Positions 27,918-33,993 of a stretch of DNA of 38,936 nucleotides are shown here, in pieces. Origin of the DNA: a virus; IMG/VR virus record IMGVR_UViG_3300042923_000494, positions 1 to 38,936 of that record; one strand, written 5' to 3'. Made by a program: the position numbers and the translations under genes. Positions within the stretch are counted from its first letter, which is position 1. Every line of letters begins with the position of its first letter. Under the pieces are notes generated by a model. The model worked only from the letters and a program-made list of their open reading frames with translations. It had not been told where the DNA came from and did no database searches.

Positions 27918-29036
27918 ATGGCAGACGCGCAGACAACCGCCCCACGCACCCGAACACGAACCGGCCGTCGCGCTGAGTACGTGGACCGGGCGCGTGGGGC
28001 GGTCATCTGTTTGGTGCTGTTCTCGCACGCGATGAACGTATTCGAGGGCTGGGCCACCACGGCGCCCGGTGGCGTGTGGGAAGCGATCACCCTCATCATC
28101 CGCTCGGGCACGCCCACGTTCTTCGTCATCTTCGGCGTCGCGGTCGAACTCGTGCACGTGCAGCGCTGGCAGGCCGGGAACGGTGCGCGCGTACGGAAGG
28201 CGCTGCTCAAGCGTGCATGGCAGTGCTACCTCGCGTTCGGCCTCGTTGCGGTCGCCGCAGCCGTCGGAGGCTCGCTCCCGTGGGGCGAACTGATCCCCGG
28301 CCTGCTGCTGCTCCACGAGGTGCCGAACGGGACCGTGCTGTCCTTCTACGCCTTCGCTTGCCTCGCCTGCATCGTACTCGTCCCGCTCCGAAACAAGATC
28401 GGCACGCTCGGCGTGCTCGCTGTCTGCCTCGCATGGTGGCCGATCGAAGCGCTCATCGAACCGCTATTCGCCGGGGACGACGCCTACATCCTGCCGCGCG
28501 TGTTCGGCATCGGCGAGGGCGCTGGACCGTCCATGCTTCACGGCCTGTCGCTCGTCGCTGCGGGCATGGTACTCGGCCAGGTCGTGAAGGCCAAGCTCCG
28601 CGGCCCGGTCCCAAAGCGCCTCACGATCGAGGTCGGCACGCTGATCGGTATCGCACTGGCCGCGGCCGTGGTCCTCGTCGCGCAGCTCGGTCTTGTCGAG
28701 ACGGTGAAGGGCTGGCTCAACATCGCCGCCCTGCGTCAGACGAACCACTGGGGCTACTTCGTGCTCGGGTTCCTCGTCGCCGTCTCGGTGCTGCTGATCG
28801 CGTACGTCGTGGTCGAGAAGTGGGGCCTCACCAAGGGGCGCCCGCCCGGCCCGTTCGGCAGCTCGTCGCTGCTGGCGTTCGGTGGAGGCAACATCGCCCT
28901 GAACCTCCTTGAGCCGCTCGTCACCGCTACAACCGCAGTCCAGGCCGTGCTGATGTCCACCGCGTTCGTCGTCGCCGTCCGGCTCGCGATCAAGGCCGGA
29001 CGCATCGTGAAAGCGCGCCGCGCGAACCGCGTGTAA
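27918..29036 (+). CDS. Membrane acyltransferase (acyltransferase-3 / OpgC-like), lysogenic conversion gene
   Basis: 372 residues with about ten hydrophobic spans. The N-terminus holds YVDRARGAVICLVLFSHAMN, an R-x-x-G-x-x-x-x-x-x-x-x-H pattern of acyltransferase-3 and related families, and further RSGTPTFFVIFGVAVELV. Such enzymes pass acetyl groups across the membrane onto cell-surface glycans. It has its own promoter and a strong terminator, and is even more G+C-rich than the tail genes, with GTC/CTC codons. It follows the tail fibre gene and lies next to the integrase. Likely role: change the lysogen's receptor. The role is inference. Confidence 0.8.
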   Translation: MADAQTTAPRTRTRTGRRAEYVDRARGAVICLVLFSHAMNVFEGWATTAPGGVWEAITLIIRSGTPTFFVIFGVAVELVHVQRWQAGNGARVRKALLKRAWQCYLAFGLVAVAAAVGGSLPWGELIPGLLLLHEVPNGTVLSFYAFACLACIVLVPLRNKIGTLGVLAVCLAWWPIEALIEPLFAGDDAYILPRVFGIGEGAGPSMLHGLSLVAAGMVLGQVVKAKLRGPVPKRLTIEVGTLIGIALAAAVVLVAQLGLVETVKGWLNIAALRQTNHWGYFVLGFLVAVSVLLIAYVVVEKWGLTKGRPPGPFGSSSLLAFGGGNIALNLLEPLVTATTAVQAVLMSTAFVVAVRLAIKAGRIVKARRANRV

Positions 29037-29052
29037 TAACGCCTTAGCTTGA

Positions 29053-29093
29053 CGCCCTCGGGCTTTCCTTCGGGAGAGCTCGAGGGCGCCTTT
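29053..29093 (+). terminator. Strong intrinsic terminator with UUCG tetraloop
   Basis: A continuous 16-bp stem (29053-29068 with 29073-29088, two wobbles) capped by TTCG, followed by CCTTTCGTCGTT. It ends the acyltransferase message and isolates it from the convergent integrase gene. The 155 bp after it (29094-29248) holds no gene; it has the direct repeat GCTACTTA/GCTACTTT. Confidence 0.85.
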
Positions 29094-29248
29094 CGTCGTT
29101 CCCGGCAGGTGGCTACTTAGTAGCTACTTTCAAATCGTCTATCGGGCGAATCTATGGGATAACCAGTAGATGTTGGGCTATCTCACCCAGGCAGGCTTAC
29201 TCCGGAAAACCGCACGTCAGGCTATGAAAATCCCTCTCAGGACAACCC

Positions 29249-30409
29249 TCACCCTCTACCAGTGGGTTCTGGGTTCAGGGACGCGGACAGTTGCAGCATC
29301 CCGCGGCGCAGCGCTTCGATGTCTGACCGGGACTTGTACGCCCGCGACATGACCCGTGACGAGTGGCCGATGATGGCTGTGATGGTGACCTCGTCGACCC
29401 CGGCCGCGTACAGCAGGTCGACCGTGGTGTGCCGGAGATCATGGACACGCACGTTCCGGTTGATGCCCGCTAGTTCCCGGATCTTGATCCACTGTTTGGT
29501 GATGAAGTCGGGGTCGAACGGGTGCCCGTTAGGACGCGCGAAAACGAGGCCGTAGGGGCTGGTGACTGACTGGTCGCGGTAGCGCGTCAGAATGGACGCC
29601 AGGGGGTCTACGAGGGGTACGATGCGCCACCCCGCGCGCGTCTTCGGGCGTGTGAGGTAGAGACCGTCCGTGAGGTGCTGATACTCGAAGCCTTCAGGTA
29701 GTTGTTGCCCATCGGTGATGCGCTGCAACTGCCACGACAGGTCCAGAACGTCGCCGACCCGGTCCCACTGCAACCCGAGCACTTCACCACGCCGCGCACC
29801 GGTAAGGATGAACGTCGCCCACAGTGCACCCTCCGACGTTTGGGAGAACACCTCGAGCAGGTCGATCGCTTCCCGTGCGGTGAGTGCGTGCAGGTCGGTT
29901 ACCGCCTTCTTCGGCGCGGGCACAAGGTCTACAGGGTTCCGCCCGATCCGACCTTCACGTTCGGCGTCCATGAACGCTGCGGCCATCACGGAGTGCACGT
30001 TCCGCTGATACGTGGATGACAGGCCGTTGTCACGCATGACGGTGATGACGCGGCGGATGTGTTCCGGCTTCACGTCAGGGAGACGCATCTTCCCGATGGC
30101 CGTCCGCACCCACTTCAGGTTCGACCGGTACGACGCCGCAGTCTTCGGGCGCCGGCTCGGGGTGACGATCTCACGCATCCAGTAGTCGAGGTAGTCGTCA
30201 ACCTTGAATGATGCGGTGTGCAGGTCGCCCTGCTTCTCCAACTGTTTCCGCAGCTCGGACAGTTTCTTCTGTAGCGCAGCCTGCGTCTTCGCAGTGACCT
30301 GCTTACGTCGCGGCTTGCCGTCCGGACCCGGGGGGAGTTGTATCCGCCCGATCCACAGTCCACGAGCCTCTGAGTAGAAGAGGCCCCCCTCACCCTTTGC
30401 CCTAACCAT
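29249..30409 (-). CDS. int: Tyrosine integrase
   Basis: 386 residues from ATG 30409. Residues 1-55 form an AP2-like arm-binding domain (GLFYSEARGLWIGRIQL), about 68-160 a core-binding SAM-like domain, and 170-386 the catalytic domain with Arg 206 (TGARRGE), His 323 and Arg 326 (HDLRHT), His 349 (GHSS) and nucleophile Tyr 358 (MSRAYK). It integrates the phage at a host tRNA-Arg gene through attP at 31004-31054. Its start overlaps the HNH stop by 8 bp, so it is coupled to that gene. The ORF is open to 30487 but the extension lies in the HNH gene. Confidence 0.95.
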   Translation of the reverse strand: MVRAKGEGGLFYSEARGLWIGRIQLPPGPDGKPRRKQVTAKTQAALQKKLSELRKQLEKQGDLHTASFKVDDYLDYWMREIVTPSRRPKTAASYRSNLKWVRTAIGKMRLPDVKPEHIRRVITVMRDNGLSSTYQRNVHSVMAAAFMDAEREGRIGRNPVDLVPAPKKAVTDLHALTAREAIDLLEVFSQTSEGALWATFILTGARRGEVLGLQWDRVGDVLDLSWQLQRITDGQQLPEGFEYQHLTDGLYLTRPKTRAGWRIVPLVDPLASILTRYRDQSVTSPYGLVFARPNGHPFDPDFITKQWIKIRELAGINRNVRVHDLRHTTVDLLYAAGVDEVTITAIIGHSSRVMSRAYKSRSDIEALRRGMLQLSASLNPEPTGRG

Positions 30410-30872
30410 GGCGCGCAGCGAGGAACTCTTGCATCTTGGCTTCGGCGACGTCATGGGTCTTGCCCGTGAATTGGCGGCGCTTCCCACCGTCGAGTGTGAT
30501 ACGGGAAAACCAGAGTCCGCGGGGTTCTGAGTAGAAGGTGATGGGCTTGCGGTCCGCCCATTTGACGGCCATCGCTCGACGGATGTTCTCCTCGCGGGTG
30601 ACCGCCTCGAGATGATCGGGGTTCACGCAGGCGCGGTTACGGCACAGGTGGTCGATCGTCAATCCATCGGGGATCTCACCCCTGAAGATTCGGTAGGCGA
30701 CGCGATGGACGTGCGTGTTGAAGTAGGAGTCGCGGCGCTTCCAGAGCGCGTACCCGTTCGCCAGGGTGGCGTTCGTCCACGTCCAGCATGACCCCCTGGC
30801 GCCCGATGGCTTCACGTCAACTCGGGCGCGAATGTAGTCCTCCGGTGTTGCATCTAAAGGTGTGTACGGCAT
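30402..30872 (-). CDS. HNH_3 endonuclease with integrase-like C-terminal domain
   Basis: 156 residues, ATG 30872 after GGCTGGGGACTAG. The HNH core is CWTWTNATLANGYALWKR, HRVAYRIFRGEIPDG, then IDHLCRNRACVNPDHLEAVT (about residues 73-92). Residues about 112-156 (ITFYSEPRGLWFSRITLDGG, then KRRQFTGKTHDVAEAKMQEF) match the AP2-like N-terminus of the adjacent integrase (FYSEARGLWIGRI). The related HNH genes at 7375 and 35584 have a zinc ribbon in that place. The stop lies just inside the int start. Either a homing gene that took up int sequence or a partner of integrase. Confidence 0.86.
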   Translation of the reverse strand: MPYTPLDATPEDYIRARVDVKPSGARGSCWTWTNATLANGYALWKRRDSYFNTHVHRVAYRIFRGEIPDGLTIDHLCRNRACVNPDHLEAVTREENIRRAMAVKWADRKPITFYSEPRGLWFSRITLDGGKRRQFTGKTHDVAEAKMQEFLAARHG

Positions 30873-30939
30873 CTAGTCCCCAGCCTTTCCCCGATCACCA
30901 TCTAGTGTACCTCACTGGTGAACCTCTGGCCCCTCTGTT

Positions 30940-30955
30940 GTGTCCAGTTGGACAC
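30940..30955. promoter_or_regulatory. Operator-like palindrome, left of attP
   Basis: GTGTCC-AGTT-GGACAC, identical half-sites to those at the early promoter. It lies 68 bp upstream of the HNH-int operon start on the leftward strand and 48 bp left of the attP core. Repressor control of int, or a recombination accessory site. Confidence 0.7.
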
Positions 30956-31003
30956 CCAAGTTTCCCCGGAATTCCCGCGGTTTCTAGCGCCAGTCTACCC
31001 TGT

Positions 31004-31054
31004 AGCGTTGGTTTCCGGTACCAAAGGTCGCAGGTTCGATTCCTGTCGGGGGCA
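31004..31054 (+). other. attP: attP core: 3' half of a tRNA-Arg (CCG)
   Basis: From 31004 the sequence reads as the latter part of a tRNA: AGCG, anticodon stem TTGGT (31008-31012), loop TTCCGGT with anticodon CCG (31015-31017), ACCAA, variable AGGTC, T-arm GCAGG-TTCGATT-CCTGT, acceptor half CGGGGGC and discriminator A31054. The 5' half is absent, so it is not a gene. Temperate phages keep such segments to restore the host tRNA after integration. Target: host tRNA-Arg(CCG). Confidence 0.88.
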
Positions 31055-31073
31055 CAGTAGAGAGTAAGGGACG

Positions 31074-31089
31074 GGGTCCAGACGGACAC
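31074..31089. promoter_or_regulatory. Operator-like palindrome, right of attP
   Basis: GGGTCC-AGAC-GGACAC, one base off the consensus GTGTCC-N4-GGACAC. It begins 20 bp right of the attP core, so the core is bracketed by two such sites. Confidence 0.6.
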
Positions 31090-31408
31090 ATCAGGTGAAC
31101 CCCTCCGTGTACCCGAGTCGGTTTTGGTGCACCCCAACACGCGCCGTCGAGGCTCCAGCCCCGGCGAGGTCGGAGGTTTCCCGGTGGAGTGTAGGCCGTA
31201 TCACAGATGCTGATCTGCCGGTAGTGGTACTTCGGGGGACAAACGGGAACGCCTTTACCCAATCTTTACCGCGCACAGGGCATTTGATGTCCAGTGGGGG
31301 TTCGGTTGTCCCCGGCAAGGGTTAGAGTCCCCTCATACTCACACTGGCCCTGTGAGCCACCTCGCCCCTTTAGAACGGTCCAGCTTTCAATTCCCGGGGG
31401 GGAACCAA
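31090..31408. other. Non-coding stretch between attP and repressor
   Basis: No open frame here has a good start. It may contain integrase arm sites, and there is a GGGTTAGAGTCCC sequence that recalls a tRNA T-arm but with no partner stem. I see no clear direct repeats. It ends with the GGGGGGGAA ribosome site of the small gene at 31409. Confidence 0.4.
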
Positions 31409-31564
31409 TTGATCGAGCACGTCTGCGCGGTATGCAAATCCGCAACCCTATGCCCCGTCTTCAACAAGGGCGGCGCGTGCCCGACACCAGTCGAGCTCGC
31501 ACGGTGGTACCACGACAACCGGCCAGTGCTAGTCGCCGGCAGCAGCAGCACGCTCGGCAACTGA
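31409..31564 (+). CDS. Possible small Cys-rich protein, 51 aa
   Basis: TTG 31409 after the run GGGGGGGAA. The product MIEHVCAVCKSATLCPVFNK with a later GGACPTPVE has four Cys (zinc-knuckle-like). It converges on and overlaps the repressor gene end by 36 bp. A longer version from GTG 31352 lacks a ribosome site. Moderate support only. Confidence 0.45.
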   Translation: MIEHVCAVCKSATLCPVFNKGGACPTPVELARWYHDNRPVLVAGSSSTLGN

Positions 31565-31858
31565 CCGGAAGAACTCCGCCGGGTCGACCCCCATGTTCGC
31601 GATGTGGCGCAACAAGGCGGGGGTCGGCGGCAGGTTCGGCACTAGCCGGCCGTTCAGCTTCCTCCCGCGCAGGTAACGCGAAAAGTTACGCCGGTCGTAT
31701 CCGAAGTCGGTGCAGTACGCCGTCACGCCGCCGTACGCGTCAACACGCGCCGCGAACTCGGCCGCGATGGCTTGCTCGTAAGCCTCGTCTGAAATCCCCA
31801 CCGCGCCTACCGTACCTGAACCAACGGAAATCACTGTATTCACGCTCCCATCGAGCAT
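31529..31858 (-). CDS. Immunity repressor-like HTH protein
   Basis: 109 residues from ATG 31858, preceded by CAGGGGGGTGAGTTC on the reverse strand; an ATG 7 codons upstream has a poorer ribosome site. The centre has an HTH-like segment: VTAYCTDFGYDRRNFSRYLR, then GRKLNGRLVPNLPPTPALLR, a XRE-type layout with a helical C-terminus. It is divergent from the early operon and faces two GTGTCC-N4-GGACAC palindromes, the usual setting of a phage repressor. It lacks a cleavage domain, so induction would not be by LexA-like autolysis. Confidence 0.78.
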   Translation of the reverse strand: MLDGSVNTVISVGSGTVGAVGISDEAYEQAIAAEFAARVDAYGGVTAYCTDFGYDRRNFSRYLRGRKLNGRLVPNLPPTPALLRHIANMGVDPAEFFRSVAERAAAAGD

Positions 31859-31907
31859 GAACTCACCCCCCTGATACATCTTCCCCAGAAAATGTTTCAG
31901 CAGCCCC

Positions 31908-31937
31908 TTGTGTCCATGTGGACACCGGTGCTACCGT
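31908..31937 (+). promoter_or_regulatory. Early lytic promoter (PR-like), leaderless
   Basis: TTGTGT (31908-31913), 18-bp spacer, TACCGT (31932-31937). The predicted start coincides with ATG 31944, and no ribosome site is present before it. Both hexamers overlap the palindromes at 31910-31925 and 31936-31951, so bound protein would block polymerase directly. Confidence 0.62.
31910..31925. promoter_or_regulatory. Operator 1, repressor-site palindrome
   Basis: GTGTCC-ATGT-GGACAC, a perfect 6-bp inverted repeat. It overlaps the -35 box of the early promoter and lies 52 bp upstream of the repressor start on the other strand. Confidence 0.78.
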
Positions 31938-31951
31938 GTCCACATGGACAC
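31936..31951. promoter_or_regulatory. Operator 2, over the start codon of the first early gene
   Basis: GTGTCC-ACAT-GGACAC, perfect inverted repeat, centre 26 bp from operator 1. It covers the end of the -10 box, the predicted transcription start and the ATG at 31944, and so also dictates the first codons (Met-Asp-Thr). Confidence 0.78.
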
Positions 31952-32120
31952 CCCATCGTACATAGCCGGGCTCATTGTAGATGCCGCGGTTGACAGGTTC
32001 GCTGACGATAACGGTATCGCCCGGAGCCACCTCACGATAGACCGCGATTCTCTGACCGCTGTCGAGATCGCTCGGGCTACGCACGTCCTTGGTGCGGAGG
32101 TGATCTTCGATGTCCGTTGA
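31944..32120 (+). CDS. Cro-like small protein, first gene of early operon
   Basis: 58 residues; ATG 31944 inside operator 2. The sequence (YIAGLIVDAAVDRFADDNGI, then ARSHLTIDRDSLTAVEIARA, then THVLGAEVIFDVR) follows the order of a XRE/Cro domain, including the typical L-G-x-E-V-x-F end, but the recognition-helix region is short or changed. Position divergent from the repressor suits Cro. Could instead be another small regulator. Overlaps the excisionase start. Confidence 0.65.
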   Translation: MDTPSYIAGLIVDAAVDRFADDNGIARSHLTIDRDSLTAVEIARATHVLGAEVIFDVR

Positions 32121-32295
32121 GAAGCGCGGATTCACCGTCGCGGAAGCCGCCCAGTACCTCGGTATCTCCGAGTGGGTGCTGCGTGACGAGATGCGCAACA
32201 ACCGCATCGCCGCGAAGAAGCGAGGATCTACCGTCCTGTTCGATCGGGACGAGCTGGACCGCTACTTCGATGATCTGCCGGAACGGGTGTCGTGA
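32110..32295 (+). CDS. xis: Excisionase (MerR/HTH_17-like)
   Basis: 61 residues: KRGFTVAEAAQYLGISEWVL, then RDEMRNNRIAAKKRGSTVLF and DRDELDRYFDDL. This is the winged helix of HTH_17/excisionase proteins (F-T-V-x-E-A-A-x-Y-L-G-I-S ... R-x-x-x-I). It helps the integrase remove the prophage. ATG 32110 lies inside the end of the preceding gene. Confidence 0.88.
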   Translation: MSVEKRGFTVAEAAQYLGISEWVLRDEMRNNRIAAKKRGSTVLFDRDELDRYFDDLPERVS

Positions 32296-32510
32296 TGTTT
32301 CGCGCTCTCAACGCCATCGTCGGTGGCCTCCTGTTCACCGTGGGGATCTTCCTCACCATGTTCACGTGGACTGCGGATGGGTGGACGGTTCTCGCGTTCG
32401 TGGGTGTCGGTCTGATCGCCGTCGATCTGATGATCGAGGAACACCAGGAGCAGGTTCGCCGGCAGTCCCGCCCGCTCAACACTGACCACGCGGGGGTGCG
32501 TCATGAGTGA
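32295..32510 (+). CDS. Two-span membrane protein, 71 aa
   Basis: ATG 32295 overlaps the excisionase stop (GTGATG). Two hydrophobic spans (AIVGGLLFTVGIFLTMFTW and GWTVLAFVGVGLIAVDLMI) with a short turn and a basic cytosolic tail. Small membrane proteins here may serve in exclusion or host membrane control. Function unknown. Confidence 0.68.
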   Translation: MFRALNAIVGGLLFTVGIFLTMFTWTADGWTVLAFVGVGLIAVDLMIEEHQEQVRRQSRPLNTDHAGVRHE

Positions 32511-32628
32511 CCGGGAGTTCGCGTTCGCACAGTACACGTTGACCCTTGAACCGTTGACGGAGCTTGAACGGGATCTGGTTCAGGCCGTGTTCAACGCTGG
32601 TTGGGACGCATCAGGAGGTGTGTCATGA
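32503..32628 (+). CDS. Tiny protein, 41 aa
   Basis: ATG 32503 lies just before the upstream stop; product MSDREFAFAQYTLTLEPLTE, then LERDLVQAVFNAGWDASGGV. No known motif. The next gene overlaps its stop (ATGA). Supported by tight coupling on both sides. Confidence 0.55.
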   Translation: MSDREFAFAQYTLTLEPLTELERDLVQAVFNAGWDASGGVS

Positions 32629-32918
32629 ACGCCGACGATGAGGACCGCGAAGCGCTGGTAACTCGGGCTTACAACATCGTCACCGGTGCTGACGGCAACG
32701 ACTGGCACCCGGACTCCACGCTCGTCGCGCTATTCGACCTGTTCGACGCCGCGAGTTTCCGCCGACAGGGGCCGATCACCGACGCCACCGAATGGGAGTA
32801 CCGATCGGTCAACGCTTCCGGTCAGATCTTCCGCACACGCGAAGACACCGCGGCATGGTATCCGCCCGAGTCGATTCAACGCCGTCGCAAGGCGGGACCG
32901 TGGGAGCCGGTGTCATGA
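32625..32918 (+). CDS. Hypothetical protein, 97 aa
   Basis: ATG 32625 after CAGGAGGTGTGTC, a perfect ribosome site. Acidic N-terminal half, then a strand region ATEWEYRSVNASGQIFRTRE with AAWYPPESIQRRRKAGPWEP. The WEYR...R...W pattern recalls small DUF-type phage proteins of one beta sheet. Function unknown. Confidence 0.65.
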   Translation: MNADDEDREALVTRAYNIVTGADGNDWHPDSTLVALFDLFDAASFRRQGPITDATEWEYRSVNASGQIFRTREDTAAWYPPESIQRRRKAGPWEPVS

Positions 32919-33157
32919 ACGCCGCAACGCTGCGTGTGGGTGACCAGGTCACATTCCGGGACGAGATCGGGGAACTCCCCGCAACCTACCTAGGCCATGA
33001 CGTGCACGGCATCGTCGTCCAGATCGACCACGTGTCGTACACCGTCCATTGGGGTTCACGGCATTTGTGGGTTGCTCACCCTGGCACTGGGGAAGCGTAC
33101 ACGTTCGGCGACCCTGTTGACCCGGTGTTGGAGACACTGCCTCCCGACCGCGAATAA
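32915..33157 (+). CDS. Hypothetical beta-rich protein, 80 aa
   Basis: ATG 32915 overlaps the previous TGA. The sequence is mostly strands (LRVGDQVTFRDEIGELPATY and HGIVVQIDHVSYTVHWGSRH), like a small SH3 or OB barrel. Last gene before the 656-bp structured gap. Confidence 0.6.
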   Translation: MNAATLRVGDQVTFRDEIGELPATYLGHDVHGIVVQIDHVSYTVHWGSRHLWVAHPGTGEAYTFGDPVDPVLETLPPDRE

Positions 33158-33652
33158 CCCGCACCACCCGCTCAGTTTCGGCGTACGCGTCGGAGCGTGG
33201 CCACTGCTTTGCCTTCACGCAGGTGACGACCGTTCACGACGGCGACAAAGCACACAAAAAAGACAACAGACCGTACCGGCGAAGATATGCCGTCCACCTG
33301 CCAGTGTTTGCTGGCCACTCGAGTCCAAACCCCCAGCAATGGGGGAGGAGCTGACCTCGGGTGCGGGTGGGGGGACACCTCCAGATGGAGGCTTCGGTGA
33401 TGGGAGAACCCGCAGCACGGTTCCGCCAGATGCGCTCGTTACATGAGCAACCAATCAAATGGCGGACTATGCGGGGGACCGGTGATCCGAGGTGCACGGG
33501 GGGACCGTAAACGCAAGGCTGCGTCAGGCCCCTCAGGGAACGAACCGGGTTACAAGCAGAAGTGCTGGGTCGAAGGGAAATGTAGCTGGCATGGACTGTC
33601 GAAGGTCTTGTCAGCGTAGAGCACCCCACGGGGTGCCTGATACATCGCGATT

Positions 33653-33691
33653 GATGGAGTGCGGAACGGACTTCGGTCCCGGCATTGAAGG
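33653..33691 (+). repeat. 39-nt repeat A with UUCG hairpin
   Basis: Shares 33 of 39 bases with 33704-33742. It holds GGAC-TTCG-GTCC. Flanks (TGCGGAAC before and CCGGCATTGAAGG spanning after) are the same in both copies. Units are 51 nt apart. Confidence 0.75.
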
Positions 33692-33703
33692 TCGCTTGAC
33701 GCT

Positions 33704-33742
33704 GATGGGGTGCGGAACGGGCGTGAGCCCCGGCATTGAAGG
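33704..33742 (+). repeat. 39-nt repeat B with GUGA hairpin
   Basis: Second copy of the repeat. The hairpin is GGGC-GTGA-GCCC: the A-T pair of copy A is G-C here and the loop is a GNRA-type tetraloop in place of UUCG. Stem is kept while sequence changes, as in a selected RNA. Confidence 0.75.
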
Positions 33743-33793
33743 CGTCGGTAGCTCGGATGGTCGTAGCGGTGGTTCAACTCCACCGCCGAGCGC
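33742..33793 (+). ncRNA. tRNA-like element lacking an anticodon arm
   Basis: The fold has acceptor GCGTCGG (33742-33748) pairing with CCGA-(G)-CGC (33786-33793, one bulged G), a D-arm-like TAGCTCGGATGGTCGTAGC (33749-33767) and a true-looking T-arm GGTGG-TTCAACT-CCACC (33768-33784). No anticodon arm or variable loop. An alternative fold pairs GCTCGG (33751-33756) with CCGAGC (33786-33791) to make an acceptor/T-arm minihelix. Either a tRNA relic or a tRNA mimic. It sits 20 bp before the next ATG. Confidence 0.55.
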
Positions 33794-33813
33794 GACAGAA
33801 CCAAGGAGGACTC

Positions 33814-33993
33814 ATGACACACAATCCCAACCCATACGTCGCCCTACCGTCATGGCGTCTCCGCCGCGCCTACCGGCGACTGTTCAAAGACGTTCAGCGG
33901 CTCATCATGGAACATCACGGGATCCTCGCCGGCGAGCTCCGTTCGGAGATGTCTCGGATTGTCGCCGAACTCGACTCACGTACCAGGTCATGA
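33814..33993 (+). CDS. Hypothetical basic helical protein, 59 aa
   Basis: ATG 33814 after CCAAGGAGGACTC. Product MTHNPNPYVALPSWRLRRAY then RRLFKDVQRLIMEHHGILAG; amphipathic helices, no metal motif. Its stop overlaps the next ATG. Unknown function. Confidence 0.65.
   Translation: MTHNPNPYVALPSWRLRRAYRRLFKDVQRLIMEHHGILAGELRSEMSRIVAELDSRTRS

Larger units (their letters stand above)
33158..33813 (+). ncRNA. Structured non-coding block, candidate RNA gene cluster
   Basis: 656 bp without a supported ORF inside an otherwise overlapping operon. From about 33440 it is full of hairpins: GGGGGACCG twice (33473, 33498 region), ACGCA-AGGC-TGCGT, GCACCC-CACG-GGGTGC (33621-33636), two 39-nt repeats with tetraloop stems (33653-33691, 33704-33742) and a tRNA-like fold (33742-33793). 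It ends right before the AAGGAGG of the next gene. Its first half (33158-33430) shows nothing clear. Confidence 0.55.

Noticed and set aside
31095-31325. 76-residue forward frame between attP and repressor
   Set aside because: No ribosome site and no coupling; the attP-side DNA more likely holds arm sites.
31290-31340. Second tRNA 3' end near GGGTTAGAGTCCC
   Set aside because: T-loop lacks the TTC core and no acceptor partner or anticodon arm is present.
31004-31858. Integration-dependent immunity (attP inside the repressor gene)
   Set aside because: attP lies about 475 bp beyond the repressor stop, so integration does not alter the repressor.
33653-33742. CRISPR-like array
   Set aside because: Only two copies, and the repeat itself varies by base-pair exchange; no spacers.
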